NCBI RefSeq assembly: GCF_026410195.1 | Contig: NZ_JAPMLM010000058.1 | Location: 62,001 to 126,000 of the forward strand | Reading direction: 5' to 3' | Source: Xanthomarina sp. F2636L | Lineage (GTDB): Bacteria; Bacteroidota; Bacteroidia; Flavobacteriales; Flavobacteriaceae | Length of the DNA stretch: 64,000 nt | In this document: one piece after another, positions 60,961 through 64,000 of the stretch | How the letters are laid out: each line of letters opens with the position of its first letter | How positions within the stretch are numbered: position 1 is the stretch's first letter | Position numbers and translations under genes: made by a program | Notes under the pieces: model-generated | The model's database searches: none | What the model saw: the letters and a program-made list of their open reading frames with translations, nothing else | What the model was told of the DNA's origin: nothing

Positions 60961-62310
60961 ATGAAAATCATAGAATTCGATGTTTTTGTAATAGGTAGTG
61001 GTGTTGCTGGACAATTAGTGGCTAAGTCATGTGCAAAAGCAAATTTAAAAGTAGCCATAGCTGATAATCGAGAGTATGGAGGCACCTGTGCGAATAGAGG
61101 TTGCGATGCTAAAAAAGTACTATTAGGTCCAACCGAAGTTTATCAGCATGCTTTAAATTTAAAAGGAAAAGGAATCACCTCTGTTCCAAATTTAGATTGG
61201 GAAAAACTTCAAAACTTCAAAAGAACATTTACAGATAGGGTCCCTTTGGAAACAGAGAAAATTTTGGAGAAGTTAGGGGTAAAACGATATCATCAATCTC
61301 CTGTATTTATTGATAAAAACACACTTTCGGTTGAAGGTAAAACCGTTAAAGCAAAAAAAATAGTCATTGCTACTGGACAGATTCCTAGAACTTTAAAAGT
61401 TTTAGGAAATAACTTATTGAAAACTTCAGATTATTTCCTTAAAATGAAACAGATTCCAGACGAAATTGTTTTTATAGGTGCAGGTTACATTGCTATGGAA
61501 TTTGCACATATAGCAGCTAGAAATGGAAGTAAGGTTACCATTTTAGATCATGGGAGTAGAGCTTTAAATGGTTTTGATCCTGATTTAGTTTCAGAGCTTA
61601 TTAGCGAATCTGAGAAAATGGGAATCCAGTTTATTTTTAATGCTAAAGTGACAGAAATAGAGAAATTAAGAACCAATTATAGAATAATTTATAAAATAAA
61701 AAATGAAGAAACATCATTAAAAGCTAAACTGGTGTTTAATACAGCAGGCAGAGTTCCAGCTATAGCTAATCTACATTTAGAAAAAGGAGATATAGATTAT
61801 TCCATAAAAGGAGTTTCGGTAAACAAATATTTGCAAAATACAAGTAATCCTAATGTGTATGCCTGTGGAGATGTGTCAGATCATAGCTTGCCTTTAACTC
61901 CATTATCAGGAATTGAAGCAAAAGTAGTAGCTGAGAATATTTTACATGGTAATAAAAAACAAATAGAAACACCTATTGTGCCTTCTGTGGTGTTTAGCTT
62001 GCCAAACTTGGCAACTGTAGGCTTGAGTGAAGAAGAGGCAACAACAAGATATAAAGACTTAATTGTAAATTATCAATCCGTCCCAAATTGGTATAATGCC
62101 AAACGCATAAAAGCTTCGGTTTATGCTTATAAAATTCTAGTGAATAAAAGAAATAATCACATTGTTGGTGCTCACATTCTTGGACCTCATGCAGCTGAAA
62201 CTATTAATTTATTTTCGATGGCTATGCATCAAAAAATGACAACAAATGATATTAAAAATATGATATTTACCTATCCTTCTTGGGGAAGCGATATAAAAAG
62301 CATGATATAA
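60961..62310 (+). CDS. class I disulfide-reductase-like flavoprotein (FAD, NAD(P)H)
   Basis: A 449-residue protein like glutathione or lipoamide reductases. G-S-G-V-A-G at 12-17 binds FAD, the redox pair lies in G-T-C-A-N-R-G-C (Cys43, Cys48), and the NAD(P) site is G-A-G-Y-I-A-M near 178. A-C-G-D-V completes the FAD site. The C-terminal interface region, which in true reductases reads H-P-T-x-S-E with the catalytic His-Glu, reads F-T-Y-P-S-W-G-S-D here, without the His. The electron acceptor is therefore unclear. It is followed closely by the YihY gene. Confidence 0.87.
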   Translation: MKIIEFDVFVIGSGVAGQLVAKSCAKANLKVAIADNREYGGTCANRGCDAKKVLLGPTEVYQHALNLKGKGITSVPNLDWEKLQNFKRTFTDRVPLETEKILEKLGVKRYHQSPVFIDKNTLSVEGKTVKAKKIVIATGQIPRTLKVLGNNLLKTSDYFLKMKQIPDEIVFIGAGYIAMEFAHIAARNGSKVTILDHGSRALNGFDPDLVSELISESEKMGIQFIFNAKVTEIEKLRTNYRIIYKIKNEETSLKAKLVFNTAGRVPAIANLHLEKGDIDYSIKGVSVNKYLQNTSNPNVYACGDVSDHSLPLTPLSGIEAKVVAENILHGNKKQIETPIVPSVVFSLPNLATVGLSEEEATTRYKDLIVNYQSVPNWYNAKRIKASVYAYKILVNKRNNHIVGAHILGPHAAETINLFSMAMHQKMTTNDIKNMIFTYPSWGSDIKSMI

Positions 62311-62315
62311 TACTT

Positions 62316-63212
62316 ATGGTTCTAACAAATTCAAATAAATTTAAAATTAAAGACCTGCCTTCGCTAATAGTTGAAACTTATAAAGCTTGGGATGCTTCTA
62401 ATCCATTTCGATTAAGTGCTATTGTTGCTTATTATGCTGTACTTTCAATGCCTGGACTTTTGGTAATTATTATCAACCTAGTTGGTGCTGTTTGGGGAGT
62501 TGATATTGTTCAAGGCAGATTAACTAATGAGATTTCCAGTGCTTTAGGGAGTGATGCTGCAGATTCAATACAAACCATGATGATAGAAACCCAAAACGAG
62601 AATAAAAGTACTTTGGCAACTATTTTAGGGATAGTCACCTTAATTTTTGGTGCTACGGGTGTTTTTTATCACTTACAACTTTCTCTTAATCAAATCTGGC
62701 AAGTAAGCTCAGAAAATAGTATGAGTTTTGGTAGAATGTTGTTAAGTCGCGCAAGAAGTTTTGCATTTATATTAGCCATGGGGTTCTTACTTCTTATAAG
62801 TTTTTTGGTTACAACAGCCATATCAGTACTTAATGAATATATACAAAGTCTTCTTCCAGATTTAATAGTTTATATTGCTTTTGTGTTGGATTTCTTAGTG
62901 TCTGTTGGAATTATTACAGTTCTATTTGCTATGATATTTAAATTCCTGCCAGATGCAAAGATTAGATGGAAAACCGTTTGGATAGGAGCTTTAATAACTT
63001 CAGTTTTATTTGTATTAGGGAAGTTTTTACTCGGACTCTATTTTGGAGAAGCCAATCCAGGTTCAACTTATGGAGCAGCTGGAACTATTGTATTAATTCT
63101 ACTTTGGGTTTCATATTCTTGCTTAATCTTATTCTTTGGTGCCCAGTTTACTTGGGTCTATGCCAAACGTTATGGTCTAGGAATTCAGTCTAATATAAAA
63201 AGTAAATCTTAA
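62316..63212 (+). CDS. YihY/virulence factor BrkB family membrane protein
   Basis: A 298-residue protein starting at ATG 62316 (the longer ORF starts with TTG inside the preceding gene). About six membrane helices; L-S-A-I-V-A-Y-Y-A-V-L-S-M-P near 30 and F-G-A-T-G-V-F-Y-H-L-Q near 111, plus Y-G-A-A-G near 248, are YihY/BrkB signatures. The name does not imply tRNA or ribonuclease activity; function unknown. It lies 5 bases after the flavoprotein gene. A bidirectional terminator follows. Confidence 0.9.
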   Translation: MVLTNSNKFKIKDLPSLIVETYKAWDASNPFRLSAIVAYYAVLSMPGLLVIIINLVGAVWGVDIVQGRLTNEISSALGSDAADSIQTMMIETQNENKSTLATILGIVTLIFGATGVFYHLQLSLNQIWQVSSENSMSFGRMLLSRARSFAFILAMGFLLLISFLVTTAISVLNEYIQSLLPDLIVYIAFVLDFLVSVGIITVLFAMIFKFLPDAKIRWKTVWIGALITSVLFVLGKFLLGLYFGEANPGSTYGAAGTIVLILLWVSYSCLILFFGAQFTWVYAKRYGLGIQSNIKSKS

Positions 63213-63286
63213 AAAAGAAGTTGTATAAAATTATTATAAAAAGTAAGAGATATAGTTTTTATATTTAGTAGAATATCTAACATATA

Positions 63287-63319
63287 AAAATGCCTCTAAT
63301 TAAAAATTAGAGGCATTTT
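63287..63319. terminator. bidirectional terminator between YihY and CsbD genes
   Basis: A 15-bp perfect stem (AAAATGCCTCTAATT / AATTAGAGGCATTTT) with a 3-base loop lies between convergent genes. Confidence 0.88.
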
Positions 63320-63343
63320 AGTTTTAAGAGTTTACTCTTATAA

Positions 63344-63535
63344 TTAACTTTTCCAATCGTTAATTTCATTTTTTAAATCTTCTTTGGTTTTACCAGTTTT
63401 CTCTTGAAGTTTTCCTAGCATTTCGTCAAATTTACCTTCAGAATAGGTTAAGTCGTCATCGGTAAGTTTACCATATTTTTGTTTAAATTCACCTTTAACT
63501 TGTTTCCATTTACCTTCTAATTGATCCTTGTTCAT
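63344..63535 (-). CDS. CsbD-family stress protein
   Basis: A 63-residue hydrophilic protein with the CsbD consensus: L-E-G-K-W-K-Q-V-K-G-E-F-K-Q-K-Y-G-K-L-T near 6-25 and later K-L-Q-E-K-T-G. CsbD proteins are abundant stress-induced helical proteins of unknown mechanism. The gene has a separate transcript, convergent with YihY. Confidence 0.92.
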   Translation of the reverse strand: MNKDQLEGKWKQVKGEFKQKYGKLTDDDLTYSEGKFDEMLGKLQEKTGKTKEDLKNEINDWKS

Positions 63536-63753
63536 GATTTTATTTTTTTAATTAATATTATTTTGATAATTACAATTTACCGTAATTATATCTTTGTTCT
63601 TAACTCAAAAAAATAATTTCTTGCACCAATAACACTCATTGTATTGAGAGTAACCTTTTTTCTGATTGTGTTAAATAAACTTATTCTTTCTAACCATATT
63701 TGATTTATTCTGATTAAGAAGAATAACAATTAAAGAAAAAACTAATAATTATT

Positions 63754-63993
63754 ATGGATAGTTCAGCTATAAAAAATGAAGCGCAATATGAAGCTTTAAA
63801 AGATAAAGGCTACAGCAAAGAAAAAGCTGCTAGGATTTCAAATACACCAGATGCTGGTAAAAAAGGAGGTAAAGCAAAACCGTATGAAGAGAGGACAAGA
63901 AGCGATTTATATGAACAAGCAAAAAATGTAGGTATTAAAGGACGATCTAAAATGGATAAGTCTGAATTAATTATCGCGCTACGCAACAATTAA
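63754..63993 (+). CDS. Rho-N-terminal-like small protein (DUF7218-type)
   Basis: A 79-residue basic protein. The first half, with Y-E-A-L-K-D-K-G-Y-S-K-E-K-A-A-R-I-S-N and G-K-K-G-G-K, precedes a C-terminal Rho-N-like helix bundle: L-Y-E-Q-A-K-N-V-G-I-K-G-R-S-K-M-D-K-S-E-L. Such proteins occur near stress genes and are thought to bind nucleic acid. It stands alone; 218 A/T-rich bases separate it from the CsbD gene, with no other gene visible. Confidence 0.85.
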   Translation: MDSSAIKNEAQYEALKDKGYSKEKAARISNTPDAGKKGGKAKPYEERTRSDLYEQAKNVGIKGRSKMDKSELIIALRNN

Positions 63994-64000
63994 TATGCTA

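Overview
The window is a stretch of chromosome from a low-G+C member of the Flavobacteriaceae (phylum Bacteroidota). The evidence is the gene content: GldI of the gliding/type IX secretion apparatus, a secreted peptidase ending in a type IX sorting domain, a SusC/SusD pair with ECF sigma and FecR regulators, a split methylmalonyl-CoA mutase, and upstream sequences carrying the Bacteroidota -7 element TAnnTTTG rather than an E. coli-type -10 box. Species cannot be fixed from sequence alone. No phage, IS element or CRISPR array is visible. Most of the window reads as ordinary chromosomal backbone.

Layout. 1-11 kb: a truncated secreted protein, a DUF3810 zincin-like protein, the dipeptidase PepD, a cyclophilin-FKBP fusion lipoprotein, gldI with an NrnA-like DHH phosphoesterase, ndk, a secreted M4 peptidase, a cold-shock protein, and a DUF721 / lipoprotein / recF group. 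11-18 kb, rightward: a TPR membrane protein, ribH, two small membrane proteins, mutL, two rhomboids, an EEP-family hydrolase and an SMR exporter. 18-25 kb, leftward: DUF6122, WbqC-like, lepB, dapB, DUF5683, parB, parA and an outer-membrane barrel.

25-32.6 kb is the most notable region: a denitrification and nitric-oxide response block. It holds a copper nitrite reductase fused to cytochrome c (nirK), nirV, a copper-delivery SCO protein with a metal-binding N-terminus and a porin. On the opposite strand lie a hemerythrin protein, a polytopic membrane protein with histidine motifs like heme-copper oxidases, the di-iron repair protein Ric (ScdA) and an Rrf2 (NsrR-like) regulator. Three copies of one 16-bp palindromic site, RGGA-N8-TCCG followed by AAT (as read, 2 of 3 ending in G, the ric copy read on the minus strand), sit before nirK, ric and rrf2. 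This suggests one regulon controlled by the local Rrf2 protein: nitrite is reduced to NO by NirK, NO attacks the regulator's Fe-S cluster, and repair and detoxification genes are induced together.

32.6-44.3 kb: an M16 peptidase; a 500-base spacer followed by an unlisted 35-residue basic ORF with its own strong terminator; a secreted DUF922-like protein with a decayed metal site; an AAA ATPase fused to a gamma-glutamylcyclotransferase-like domain that lacks its catalytic Glu; the leftward udk-ftsB-mutA-lipoprotein-mutB group; and a PQQ-type sugar dehydrogenase. 44.4-44.7 kb: tRNA-Pro(TGG) with a duplicated 3' end 171 bases downstream and three stem-loop terminators. 44.7-55.6 kb: an ECF sigma / FecR / SusC / SusD / TlpA-like / M16 peptidase locus, probably for import and processing of a peptide-like substrate. 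55.7-64 kb: a cysteine-desulfurase-like PLP enzyme, an outer-membrane barrel, a SlyD-like isomerase and a set of small envelope and stress genes (YtxH, holin-like, SYLF, CsbD, Rho-N-like), with a disulfide-reductase-like flavoprotein and a YihY/BrkB membrane protein.

Translation starts were moved from the longest ORF where an upstream TTG/GTG was implausible; this is stated in the entries.
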